NCBI GenBank assembly: GCA_030068075.1
Contig: CM057839.1
Span: 20,687,167 to 20,751,166, forward strand
DNA length: 64,000 nucleotides
Origin: Paguma larvata
Lineage: Eukaryota; Chordata; Mammalia; Carnivora; Viverridae
Direction of reading: 5' to 3'
Shown here: positions 22,562 through 33,700 of the stretch, in pieces
How the letters are laid out: every line of letters begins with the position of its first letter
Position numbering within the stretch: the stretch's first letter is position 1
The notes under the pieces: generated by a model
The model's database searches: none
Told to the model about the DNA's origin: nothing
The model's input: the letters and a program-made list of their open reading frames with translations, nothing else
Program-made: the position numbers and the translations under genes

Positions 22562-22654
22562 AACAAAGAATATTTTAAATTGTTCTTTCTTCCCAGTTGT
22601 GAGTTTTACTCCTCAGAATTTCAAGAAATCCTGCATATGTTTAGAGACAGAGAG

Positions 22655-22765
22655 TCTTTTTTTTTTTAATTTTCTTTTCCTTTTTTCAAGACTTTAAGTA
22701 ATCTCTACATTCAACATGGAATTCGAACTTACAACCCTAAGATCAAGAGCCATGTGCCCTGAGAG
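22655..22765 (-). mobile_element. Old short CAN-SINE
   Basis: Antisense wording: CAAGACTTTAAGTAATCTCT, ACATTCAACATGGAATTCGA, ACTTACAACCCTAAGATCAA, GAGCCATGTGCCCTGAGAG. It belongs to the same short class as the element at 345-470. Confidence 0.65.
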
Positions 22766-22769
22766 CAGA

Positions 22770-23520
22770 GAGAATCTCAATGCTTTTATTTTTCTTCCAT
22801 CACTTCAAGTTGACTATCAATGTTGAGTGAATACTGTTCTCATGCACTGAAGATAATCGCAGTCTTGATCCTCATTTAATTCCAAGGTTTTGGGCAAATG
22901 GACAGTAAACTTTTTGAAAAAGTGTATTCTTGTAATAGAATGCTATGGTAACACAGATATGGAGCACTTAATAAATCTTTAAGTTTAAGGAAAGCTTCCT
23001 AAGAGGACTATCATATCATAAAGTTAATAATAAGTCGCCAAAATATTAACACCAAATGAAATAAAACATCTTTTTTTTGGCTCACTGTTTTAAGTTAACA
23101 TCCAGTTATTTTGGATGCAGAAAATGTAAGGAAATTATTCAAAAAACAGTGTTTGTACCATGAATGAGAGCTCTGAAGCATTGACATGCATTTGTTACCT
23201 TAATATGGTTTTGATAATGGATAATCAATCCACATTTATAGTTTTGACAGTTTAGAAACAAAGTGAAACAAAGTAAATTAATTATGAATCAAGACATGAT
23301 AAATTACTCGTGAATAATTCCATTTTAGCATTTCCAAATGTTTCCTTGTCAATTTGTAAATAATAAATGTAAATGTATAACAGGAAAGTGAATGCTTGTT
23401 ATATATTTCCTGGATAGAAGACTCTGTATCATCAAATTAGGTTAGAATTACATTTTAAAAGTACTAACTAACCCAATGATATAAGAATTCTTAAATAGGA
23501 AATAGGTTAACAGGTTTTCC
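22770..23520. other. Unclassified AT-rich interval
   Basis: No repeat or exon recognised. Confidence 0.4.
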
Positions 23521-23524
23521 AATC

Positions 23525-23745
23525 ATTCACTAATTAAATCATTCCTACAACAAATATTTTCTGAGCAATTTCCTATATATGAAACACTGGTCTAGGTGCT
23601 AAGTATTTGGCAGTGAAAAACAAAACAAAGCAAAACAGGGAAAGTATCTGTCTTCCACAAGTCTACCTTCTAGATGGAGGGTAGAGGGACACAAAGCAAA
23701 CAAATGCATAAATACCATATAATATATTTTGCATGTGAGTGCATA
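23525..23745 (-). repeat. L2 LINE 3' end fragment
   Basis: Antisense L2 wording: CTACAACAAATATTTTCTGAG, CACTGGTCTAGGTGCTAAG, GGGAAAGTATCTGTCTTCCA and TCTACCTTCTAGATGGAGGG (read in parts). Confidence 0.65.
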
Positions 23746-23749
23746 AATA

Positions 23750-24420
23750 TGAGTAAATGCTAATAAATGGTCATACGTATTAAACACCCTTTGAACTGCA
23801 AAACCTACATTTCCTTTTAAAAACTTCAGTGTTTATGGGGACAGTCCTTTATTTGAAACTTCTTTGGAAGATAGTCCATTTTAATGTCTTTTGACTTCAG
23901 TTGAGACTTGCAGGCTGCTACAACGTTAACTAAGGCCAAGCTGCTATTCAGATTTAGAGGTCTAGAAATTGCTATTTATTCATTAACATTAAGAGATGAT
24001 AACCTGACTGGTCAATTTGTATAATGTGTCTGAAAAGGAGGAATAAATTGCAGATAGGTTTGATAAATTTAAAATAGGATACTGCCTATTCTTTAGAGCT
24101 ATTTTCATAGCACGTTTGTAAGTAGCTCTGTCTCATTGTGCAGACATTTCTTTAAGGATCAAAAATTTAAGCACACTTAACAGGGATAAAAAGATACAGA
24201 AAACTTCTCAATCTTTTATATTTCCCTATTTGGATATCACACGGACTTCAGTATAATAATCCTGCTATGTTAAAGTATGCAAATTTAGGTCTTTTTTGAG
24301 GTCTGAACTTTGAAGATACTCTTTAGTCTCTGACAGAAAATTTAGGCTTATGTAATTGTAAGAAACACCCATACTCTTCACTCAGACATCTGCAAATCAT
24401 CTTCTAACTCCATTCAAACT
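23750..24420. other. Unclassified interval
   Basis: I see nothing that I can assign. Confidence 0.4.
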
Positions 24421-24433
24421 GCTTATACATTTT

Positions 24434-24646
24434 GTTTATGTATTTTCAAAAAAATTTAATTATTATTTATATTTTGAGAGAGAATGAGCAGGAGAACAGC
24501 AGAGAGAGACTGAGACTGAATTTGAAGCAGGCTCCAGGCTCTGAGCTGTCAGCACAGAGACCAAAGTCAGGGTCAAACTCGTGAACTAGGAGATCATGAC
24601 CTGAGCCGAAGTCGGACGCCTAACCGCCTGAACCACCCAGGTGCCT
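24434..24646 (-). mobile_element. CAN-SINE with perfect TSD
   Basis: Reverse SINE with tail complement at 24445-24475 and head complement GAACCACCCAGGTGCCT at 24630-24646. TSD CTTATACATTTT is identical at 24422-24433 and 24647-24658. Confidence 0.95.
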
Positions 24647-25277
24647 CTTATACATTTTATTTTAATACTATTTTATTGTTTTCTGTTTTAAGGAGCACAT
24701 TTTCTCACTCAGTGCTTCAACTTTTAGTGACCAGATACAAATAATATTCTTGAATTTGTTAAGATAAGCGTAGAGTTCATTAGGAAAATACGTTGACAAA
24801 TGTGGTAGATGAACATTCTCATAGAGAAAAGAATGTCAGCAAAGGTTTACAATCTTATAGATAGGACTGGTTAGGAGCTCTGACGGAGACTCCCTAACTT
24901 GCTACTCCCTAAAAACTGGAATAAGGAATTCATTGGTCAGCCTGGTTACCTGTCTGCTTGATACCCTGCCTCAAAAACAACACATAGGCTCTTCCACTGC
25001 CAAATTCAGGAAAGTCCAAGAATGATGTGTTTCCTATAACTATGGGGCAAAATTAATTCTGCCTAATTTCTTCCTTAGAGTGGGAAATAACGGTGAATCA
25101 GTTCACTTCTCTGCTTGATTCAGTTCCTCTTCAAGATATAGAAAAATGAAGCAACCCACTTTGGCTTTAGCAACTAGTTTCAATTTTTTACCTAGACTAC
25201 CAGAAATTCTTCAAAAGCATAAATTACTTCTTTGTTCTATCATTTCTTTATTTCAATATATTTATTTTATACTTTTG

Positions 25278-25303
25278 AATTTATTCTATTCTATTCTATT
25301 CAA
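25278..25303. repeat. (TTCTA)n pentanucleotide array
   Basis: Four tandem TTCTA units inside the old L1 3'UTR. It is the reverse complement of the pentamer at 18910-18955. Confidence 0.9.
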
Positions 25304-25455
25304 ATCATTCCAGCTTTGGTTGTTGGAAGCTTTACAATAGGCCCCTATATTCTTTTGACATGCCCTCATCATTGTGTTGTTTTTCTTGTTTTATTGAACA
25401 CTTTCTTATTTTCTGGCACTACAAGATGCTTTAGATGGTTTTTAAACATCACTTG

Positions 25456-25678
25456 AGGGGCATCTGGGTGGCTCAGTCGGTTGAGCGTCTGACTTTGGCT
25501 CAGGTCATGATCTCGTGGTCCGTGAGTTCGAGCCCCGCATCAGGCTCTGTGCTGACAGCTCAGAGCCTGGAGCCTGCTTCGGATTTTGTGTCTCCCTCTC
25601 TCTCTGCCTCTCCCACACTCATGCTCTGTCTCTCTCTGTCTCAAAAATAAATAAACATTAAAAAAATTAAAAAAAAAT
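25456..25678 (+). mobile_element. CAN-SINE (felid type)
   Basis: Head GGGGCATCTGGGTGGCTCAG, B box GTTCGAGCC near 25527, tail CTCAAAAATAAATAAAC followed by two A-rich runs. Possible short TSD TAAACATC at 25443-25450 and 25678-25685. The 71-codon frame at 25435-25650 is SINE translation. Confidence 0.93.
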
Positions 25679-26650
25679 AAACATCTCCTGCCCACGCCTA
25701 AAATTAGTCATTTCTCAAAGGAGTCCTGTCAAACACACAGCAACTATCTCCGATCTGTTTAACATCTCTATAATTCTACTTTTTTAATAATGTCATACAG
25801 ATGGAATCATACACTATGTAAGTTTTCACACTGTTTCTTGCACAGAGAAATATGCTTTTAAGATTAACCTGTATCTTTTCAAGTGTTGACTACTCATTTT
25901 TTTATAATTCAATAAAATTCCATCAATGGTTGTATCAAGTTAATTTGCCCATTCCCCTAGTGAAGTGTACCTAGTTGCTTCCAAGTTTGAGAAAATCTGA
26001 GTAAAGCTGCTATTAACATCCACATGCTGGTTTTGAATAAAATTTTCAAATCAGTTGAGTAAATACGTATGAATGCAAGTGCCAGCCTATATAAGACTAT
26101 ATTTTGTCTTACAAAAAACTGTTAAACTTTCTTCTAGACTGCCTGTACCATTTTCACTACCACCAGCAATAAACAAGAGTCTCTATTTTTCCAAAATCTT
26201 TCCGGCAATTTGTAGTATCTGTTTTCTGGGTTTTAGACATTCTGATAGGTATTAGAATTGTTGTTTTAATTCGAGATTCCCAGATGACAGAGTTTTGAGC
26301 ATATTTTCACATACTTATTTGCCTTCTGTATATCCTTTTTGGCAAGATGTCTGTTTAGATCTTTGGCTCATTTGTTAACTTGACTGTTAATTTTCTTACT
26401 GAATTTTTTGTAATTTTGAATATAAGTGCTTTTGCAGAAATGTGTTTTGCAGAAAATTTCTCTCCACTTGTGGCATTTTCTTTTGATTCTCCCAACAGTG
26501 TCTATCGCAGAGTAAAAAGTTTTTAATGGTAAAATTAAACTTATGTATTGCTTGCATTGATCAGGGTTTGAAATTGTATTTAAAAACTCATCATAAAACA
26601 CACGTTCATCTAGATTTTTGCTTAGTTTCTTTAAGAAATTTAACAGTTCA

Positions 26651-26722
26651 GGGGTGCCTGGGTAGCTCAGTTGGTTAAGCATCTGACAGCTCAGGTCATG
26701 ATCTCACAGTTGGTGATTTTGA
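26651..26722 (+). mobile_element. 3'-truncated CAN-SINE head
   Basis: GGGGTGCCTGGGTAGCTCAG through GGTCATGATCTCACAGTTGG, then the SINE stops abruptly at about 26722 and unrelated sequence begins. Loss of the body and tail points to a later deletion or to replacement by the next element. Confidence 0.85.
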
Positions 26723-26945
26723 GGGACCTACAGACCCAATTTCCTGGAGCCCTAATGTCATCTTAACCCCCACGGGACAGAAAACTATATATAATCAATC
26801 ACTCCTCACTCACAATCACACGTGCAGCTCTTTTTGCCCCTAGGTCATGTCCCTGTACTATAATAAAAGCACCTTTTTGCATGGTAAAACATCTCAAAAA
26901 TTTTTCCTGACCTTTGTGCTCTAAAATACCACATCACTAAATACT
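26723..26945 (+). mobile_element. LTR-like segment with TATA and poly-A signal motifs, uncertain
   Basis: The block changes character sharply: ACCTACAGACCCAATTTCC, CTTAACCCCCACGGGACAG, a TATATATAA-like run, a C-rich stretch, then CTGTACTATAATAAAAGCAC and a GT/CT-rich end. The order of promoter-like motif, then AATAAA, then a short R/U5-like tail suggests the 3' part of an ERV LTR. I cannot name the family. Confidence 0.4.
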
Positions 26946-27756
26946 CTTCTTAGAAATTTTTTATACTAAAACTCTTTCAGCTCCAATCCACTATTATTCT
27001 GGAGCCTTGTAAGTATGGTGGTAAGGGTGTCCATGAGGGGATCCATTTTATATTCTTAAAATTATCAGTCTGTTAGTGGTTCTGTAATTCTGGACGATGA
27101 CTTTCAGAGATGTTTCTTCTAGCCTTCCACCTTTAGTTGAGACAGGAAGACAAAAATGCATCTTATCTTTGGCACAAGATTCAAGTAAAGACTTTGCCTT
27201 TAAGAGTATACCTTTATAATGGAGAAGGTTCTTGTCATATTTCACCAGGATGATATGTCCCTTCTCTCACTCAGAGCAAGAAAGGGATCTTTTTAGGATC
27301 TTCACTTTAAGAAATTGGTGGGGTCCTGGAAGTTAAGCCCATAAAAGTGTGAGGGTCCTTCTAAGGCAATGGACTCCAGGATATCCTTATTTTTAGTTTA
27401 GTATATTATACTTAACTTCCAGTAATTGGTCAAATTTACATTGTAAGTGCCCCTACCAATTTCGTTTTCAATGATTTGTATTCTAGTTTAGCAGAAGTCC
27501 AACTGTGACTTTCTAAATTCAACTGTCCCTCCAGATTTGGGGGTGACTATACACTCTTCAAATCTTTTCTCTGAAGCATCCAAGAAAATCTATTGATTTT
27601 CACTTCATCCAGTTTTTTCTAACTAGTTGACCTTGCAAAATCATTGGTAGACTTAAAAATCATAGCTATAATTTTTAAAATCCTTATAATAATCTATAGT
27701 ACCATGTACAAACTGAAATGACTTTTCTGAAAAGCCATTTAAATGCATTCAATAGG
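26946..27756. other. Unclassified interval, moderately GC
   Basis: The stretch 27050-27600 reads unlike its AT-rich neighbours. A 65-codon minus-strand frame at 27048-27245 has no motif that I know. It could be ERV interior or another old repeat. Confidence 0.3.
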
Positions 27757-27772
27757 AAAAAGCTCTTTTTTT

Positions 27773-27984
27773 ATTTATTTTTTTTAATGTTTATTTATTT
27801 TTGAGAGAAAGAGACGGAGTGTGAGTAGGGGAGGGGCCGAGAGAGGGAGACACAGAATCTGAAGCAGGCTCCAGACTCTGAGCTGTCAGCACAGAGCCCG
27901 ATGTGGGGCTCAAACCCACAGACCGTGAGATCATGACCTGAGCCAAAGTCGGACGCTCAACTGACTGAACCACCCAGGTGCCCC
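27773..27984 (-). mobile_element. CAN-SINE with perfect 16-bp TSD
   Basis: Reverse SINE with tail complement TTATTTATTTTTTTTAATG and head complement GAACCACCCAGGTGCCCC ending at 27984. TSD AAAAGCTCTTTTTTTA is identical at 27757-27772 and 27985-28000. Confidence 0.96.
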
Positions 27985-28000
27985 AAAAGCTCTTTTTTTA

Positions 28001-30540
28001 AAACAGTTCAGTTATCTGATTTTATAGGCAAAACAATTTTAAGAATAACATAATTATTTTCATTTCAATAGATTAAAATGATGACTCTGAGAAATCTGTT
28101 TTAATTTAAAAAATTCACAAGTCCTAATAAATTATTCAATATATTTTACACTGGAATTGCAAGTTACTCTAATAGATCAATTTTTCGTATACATTTAAAT
28201 ATATAAAATACCTAATATTCACATATTCTTTACTATTATGGAAGTTCAATACCATGCTTTCTATTTTCCTAAACTTTTTGTACTTAATGCAAAATCTACA
28301 TGATTATAAAACATGCATAGCAGCTAAAGAAGAGAAAATTATCTCCCTGATTAACTGATTTATTGGGAGATACTCTATCTGGTTGTGAGCAATGGAGCTA
28401 CAAACATTCAAAGATTCTTCTCATTTCCATGACAACTGTTGTGAGCTCCTTTGCAAAATTCACTTTGTCATGATCTTTCCAACTTAAAAAATGGATTTGG
28501 ACTCACAGCTCATTTAGCCTATGTCCTGTGATTCATGTCATTAACATTAATTTATTACCCCTTCCATATTTTCTAAGATTCACATTGGTACTAACTGATA
28601 TAATAGAAAGAGCAATGTCCATCCTTTCAAATAGAATCTTGTTCTATAAGGTTCACTCTTCATTGCATTATTGTAGCTATTTCCTCATCAATCTCATGAC
28701 AATTATACTACGTTCACTACATAAAATTTGAAGGAAGTCCACATCTGGAAAATAACTGATCAAAGATGTTTAGTTTTCTAATAAATATAAAATGAATAGG
28801 GCCAACCAGAAAAGTGAGGGACCAACATGTCTGACCTCATGAGCAAAATATCGTAACAGAGAAGAAATTAAGAATGCTTAGAGAGTAGTAGATAATTCTC
28901 CAATCATCTGCCAGAACTGCCAAGAAATATTTTAAATCCCAACTTTAGCAAACTCCATCTTCTGTAGCAAGATAAAACATTTGATCTAATGCAAAACAGA
29001 TACCGCAGTACTCTGTGAGGATCTTAAGGGAAAAACAATGATTTGAGGAAAAGAGTGGGCTCCCTTCTCTTAGGTACAAATTTGGAGGGGAGAATAATTA
29101 GGAATAGCCGCGCTAATCTGAGAAAGAACATGTTAGCATATGGGAAAGGGAGACAATGACGCCATCAAATGCCTGACTCTAGTTATAAAGTGAAATGTAT
29201 CAGACATGTTCAGTGACATTAGATTTGGCAAACAACTCAGAAAATAAGAAAATGAAAAGAAAAAGAATAAGAAATAAACAACAGAAAACATGCAGGCCCA
29301 GCTCCAAGCTTCACTCCTATTATAGGACTAGAATGAGCACTTTATTCACCATACCTAATCTGAAGAAATGTTTGTGGACTAGAAAGGCATCCTGAGTAGG
29401 ATCAACAGTGTAAGAAAGGATATGTAATTCGAGTATCTCTTTCATCAGTTGCAGCAAATAAATACTGCCTTTCCTTTTGCACCCACATAAATACTCCACC
29501 TTCATGTCTTCCTCTCCTCTCCTCTCCTTTCCTTATCTCATTCCCTTTGTTCTTTCCTTTAAATCAAACAAAAGTAGTGTTTAATTTACAGAAAAATGTG
29601 TTGTGCAATGGATGATTTATACAAACCATTACATAATCCATTTTGCAGCAAAAATCCATGAAAATTAATTGTTTTCACCCATTGTTGACAAGTTAAGGCT
29701 TTACACAGTCATTTCACATAGATTGAATAAAATTTGAGTTTGTCTGGAATGAACATTCTCTCCTGTAATCTCAATGGACTTTTCTGCCAATGGAAGAGAA
29801 GAACTCAGATTCCCACAAAGGGAATACAGATACACTGGGCTCAGTTTAAAACAAAACAAGACAAAACAAAACAAAACACAAACAACAACAACAAAACAAA
29901 AATAGAATTCAAAGGTTGTTCCAACTTAGCAAGTAAAGTGTTTGTACAAACAGAATGTATTAAAGGCACTGAAATAAAACAAAGATGAAGAATTAGTATG
30001 TAACTTGAAGGCTAAACTAGAACATAGAAAGGGGGGAGGAAGAAGAGTTTCAGAAAAACATAGTACCACCCAGTTGATTTTTCTAGGCATGTTGGATGAG
30101 AATTTGATAACTTCCCTAGAAATATAAAACTGCATATTGGTTTAATGACACTCTGCATATCTAATTCATTGTTTAGAAAAATAGTTAATACATACATTGT
30201 ATTATTATTACTACTACTACTACTATTATTATGGAGAAGGAATTTTCCATCTGCATAATTTTTGGTAACAAAGAAGCCGAACTGACACCAGTGTATACAT
30301 TCGCAATACTGACATACCAGCTATTTGAACCAAATATTAGTTTTGAAATGGGCAAAACCAGGAAAGCAAATTCCTTTCAGATTCTGTCTGTATGAATACT
30401 CCAAGTCAGTCTTAGTCCACGATGGATTTTTATTCTTCTATTTCTCTAAATACAATTATTTTTCTTTAGTCTGGAAAGTACTTTCAATTGTTTCATGAAA
30501 TACACCTGCTTAAAGACAGACTGTGGATATTAAGCAGGTA
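28001..30540. other. Unclassified interval with simple repeats
   Basis: No exon or named repeat recognised. Simple sequence includes a TTCCTCTCC-type stretch at 29511-29535, a CAAAA/CAA-rich stretch at 29848-29903 and an ATT/ACT triplet stretch at 30200-30232. Confidence 0.45.
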
Positions 30541-30548
30541 CCAGTATT

Positions 30549-30777
30549 TTCTTTTTAAGTTTAATGTTTATTTATTTTTGAGAGAGAGAGACAGAGAGAG
30601 CACAAGTGTGCATGAGCAGGGGAGGGACAGAGAGAGAGGGAAACACAGAATCTGTAGCAGGCTCCAGACCCTGAGCTGTCAGCACAGAGCCCAACACAGG
30701 GCTCAAACTCACGAACCACGAGATCATGACCTGAGCTAAAGTCGGACCCTCAACGGATTGAGCCACCCAGGCACCCC
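30549..30777 (-). mobile_element. CAN-SINE (felid type)
   Basis: Reverse SINE with AATGTTTATTTATTTTTGAG near 30562 and head complement GAGCCACCCAGGCACCCC at 30760-30777. Short TSD CCAGTATT at 30541-30548 and 30778-30785. Confidence 0.93.
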
Positions 30778-30785
30778 CCAGTATT

Positions 30786-33700
30786 ACTCTAGTGTGAACC
30801 TTGCTGAAAAAAAGCAAGATTCCTTCCTGACCTTCTGGGTTGAGTCAAGCCATGAACTGCTTACTCAACAAATGTTGCTTTCTCAGTGATAAAAAATTCC
30901 AGAAGAAATTCAGGGGCTTATTTTCAATTTTGTTTTGGTTTTCAACACGGATTCATACTAGTCCCACTAACTGTTTCATTAATGCATTTAGTAGATTAAT
31001 TTTATTTCCACTGGCCATGAAAGACTGTGAGGCATCCAACGACCCCAGATTCTCGCCCCCAGTCTCCTCTCTCTACGGGTGTAGACGGTAAAGAAATATC
31101 CTAAAGCGTATATGACTAGTGAGTAAGATGTCCTTATTCCCAATCTGCCATTGTAAGTGCCTACTAACTAGCTCCTCCAGATTCACAGTTTTTTATAATT
31201 TAATCCCCCAGTTCCACAAATACCCCATTATAGATGTGAAAGTCCTGACATTTGGCAATAAGAGCAGTGACTTATTTGTAAAACTATAGGCATTGCTGAA
31301 AAATCAGTGGTTGATTTGGGCAACAGGGATGTCTTAATCTTAACCTGGATCTTACACATCTTAAAAAACTAAGTAACAAAATGCAGGACATTTGCATCTG
31401 AGGAACGTAATTACTATGCTTGCCTGTGTTTCTTTCGCGGGGGAGGGGGGGATAGTTAGAACTGACATTTGCACATTTGTTTAACTTTCTTTAAACCTAA
31501 TGACCATCTTATGAAGTACACACATTTGGCTACAGCCTCCAAAGCCAGCCTTAGTGGGTATGTGGACTAATTATGAAAGTACTCCTAGCAATAGTCACAT
31601 CAGTTGTGATAATTTATAATGCTATGGTACACTGTCTTACGCCAGGGCAGAAGACTCGTAATTAGCAGCTACCAAGTCTGGACTCTCCAGTCAGTAACAG
31701 TCTGTTGCCAGTAAATCCATTCGAGATCATTAATATACATCCTAGGCAGGAATGTTTTTAGAAGAGAAACTCATTCTAAATTCATTCAAAAGGTGATTGT
31801 TCTTATACACGTATGTATGCAAATATATATATTGTGTGCACATATACATAATAAACATTTTGATACAGTTAAAAAGGTATTATTTTTAGCACTAACCAAG
31901 GACCAGCCACCAAGCTGATAATTTAACAAGGATTCTCTCATTGAATCGTCACAAAAAAACATATTCCTGTGTTCATTGTACAGTTGTGATAGCTGAGACT
32001 CAGCCATTGTAGTCATTTGTTTATGTTATAACAGCCAAAAACTAGTTGGCAGAGGTTTCTCTGCCATGCTTATAATCACCATGGAATAGGAGCATGCCAT
32101 AGAATCTGATTTACTGTAAATGTACCTTAGCTCCATTGGAAGGAATAAATTAGCAGGCAGCTTCTTTTTCATAGTATCTCATGCTCGATTTGTTGTGCAA
32201 CTGTTTTTTCCTCACTCTCCCTTTTCCCCTCCCACTTCTCCCTCGACCTCTGCTTCTCTCTCCATTCCCCCCCTAACTTCTCTGCAGAAAAGCTTCCTCT
32301 GGTAAAAAATCCATAATCTGACTGGTTTCTGTGTCTAACCTAATTGGATTACATACCTCATTTAAAAATTATCAAAAGACAACCAACTGTCTGAATTAGG
32401 GTTGGAGGACGGCTGCTTGCCTGTGTAGATATTTAACCCTATGAAACTGGTGAAGTTGTCAACTAAATAGAAATGATTATTAAACTCTGAGTGTTGATAT
32501 GGTTTTTCATATGGTGAGATATGTTTGACTTATAATTTAATGGAAAACCTGAAATAGATTAGTTAACTATCTTAACAGTATTTATTCCAAATGTTCTAAA
32601 ATTTTAGAAATCTCACGTAAATCTTTCAACCGTATTACTCATATATAAATATGCAGAGGTATACAATAGCAAACTGCATATATATTTTGAATCCCACTTC
32701 AACAGTTAGTCACTTCGTGCTTATATTTTTCTTTCATTTACCCTAGAAACACCATTCTGTTCCTTCAAAGTACATCAGTGTCTGTACTTTCTTCACCTGC
32801 CCTATTCGGCGTTTAGAATGTAATAGAGATAAGGTTGACACCCTCGTCAGTTCTGCTATATTCAATTTCGCAGTAGTTAGCAATTCATACAAGAGGCTGT
32901 CATTACTCTGAATCTATTTTGTGTGAAAACCCAGGAAATTTATCTCAGCCTGTTTATTTCAAAGACAGACATCCTGAATTGGGACTGGGATATACATGTT
33001 CACTTTTATTCAATATTCTTCTGGCATATGCTATGACAAGTAAATTTCCATTTTGAAGTTGATGTTAAGCAGCCTCGAAGCAAGGAGCACTAGTATTAGC
33101 AGCATAAGGCAAATGCAATAATCCCGTTATCAATCCCTTTGCTTCTGCTTTATTCCCTACCAAAATCAATCATTATAACTGCTGCAATGTAATCTTCCAA
33201 AATATTACTTTCATCGTGTCATAATATTGGCCAAAATGCTATAGTTGTCAAAATTCATTGTCTCAAAGAATAATTTTCTTTCTAGTTTTTTTCACAGTTT
33301 CCAAACTACCTTTCTAACTTTATATACTAATATCATAATATTAGTTTTCCACACTAATTGAAATGTTTGCCTTAAAAGCCTCATACTGCATTTCCTGATT
33401 TCCTGACGCTCCCTGAAATAATACTGAAGATATGCTTCTTCATAAGTCACAACCTTCTCTATTTTGCATGGGAATTTCAGAATAGATATTTATCTTTTTC
33501 TGATTCTATCTCCCCAAAAAAGTCTGGAGTTGATTTGGTCACAAATTCTCTAACCTCTATTAACTTGCTGATTAAAGGATAATATTGTGCACTGTGTCTT
33601 AAATTGTTCTGGTTTTCTCATATGTATACTGTAGGATTTGTGTAATGCAGTGTATGTGCTGCCAGGCGGTTGATGTGAAATATTTAAAGATAACTCAAGT

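Larger units (their letters stand above)
19738..22577 (-). mobile_element. L1 insertion with 5' inversion and 16-bp TSD
   Basis: A carnivore L1 inserted in minus orientation, with its 5' part flipped. Identical AACAAAGAATATTTTA copies at 19738-19753 and 22562-22577 form the TSD. Segment 19754 to about 21437 is antisense: poly-A complement, 3'UTR and ORF2 C-terminus. Segment about 21437 to 22561 is sense and encodes the ORF2 RT region. The two segments meet at the same point of ORF2: the sense part ends in the KEIEE region and the antisense part starts just after it. This is the pattern expected from twin priming. Frameshifts and lost catalytic residues show that it is inactive. Confidence 0.93.
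25085..26650 (-). mobile_element. Old L1 (L1M-type) 3' end, split by a SINE
   Basis: Antisense old-L1 3'UTR wording near 25413 (TTTCTGGCACTACAAGATGC) and after the SINE (TTAGTCATTTCTCAAAGGAG). The ORF2 C-terminal region follows, with ATGGAATCATACACTATG, AGTAAAGCTGCTATTAACAT, ACCACCAGCAATAAAC and TTTTGGCAAGATGTCTG. The minus-strand frame at 26368-26682 contains NFLKKLSKNLDERVFYDEF, consistent with a decayed frame. Interrupted by the SINE at 25456-25678. Confidence 0.7.
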
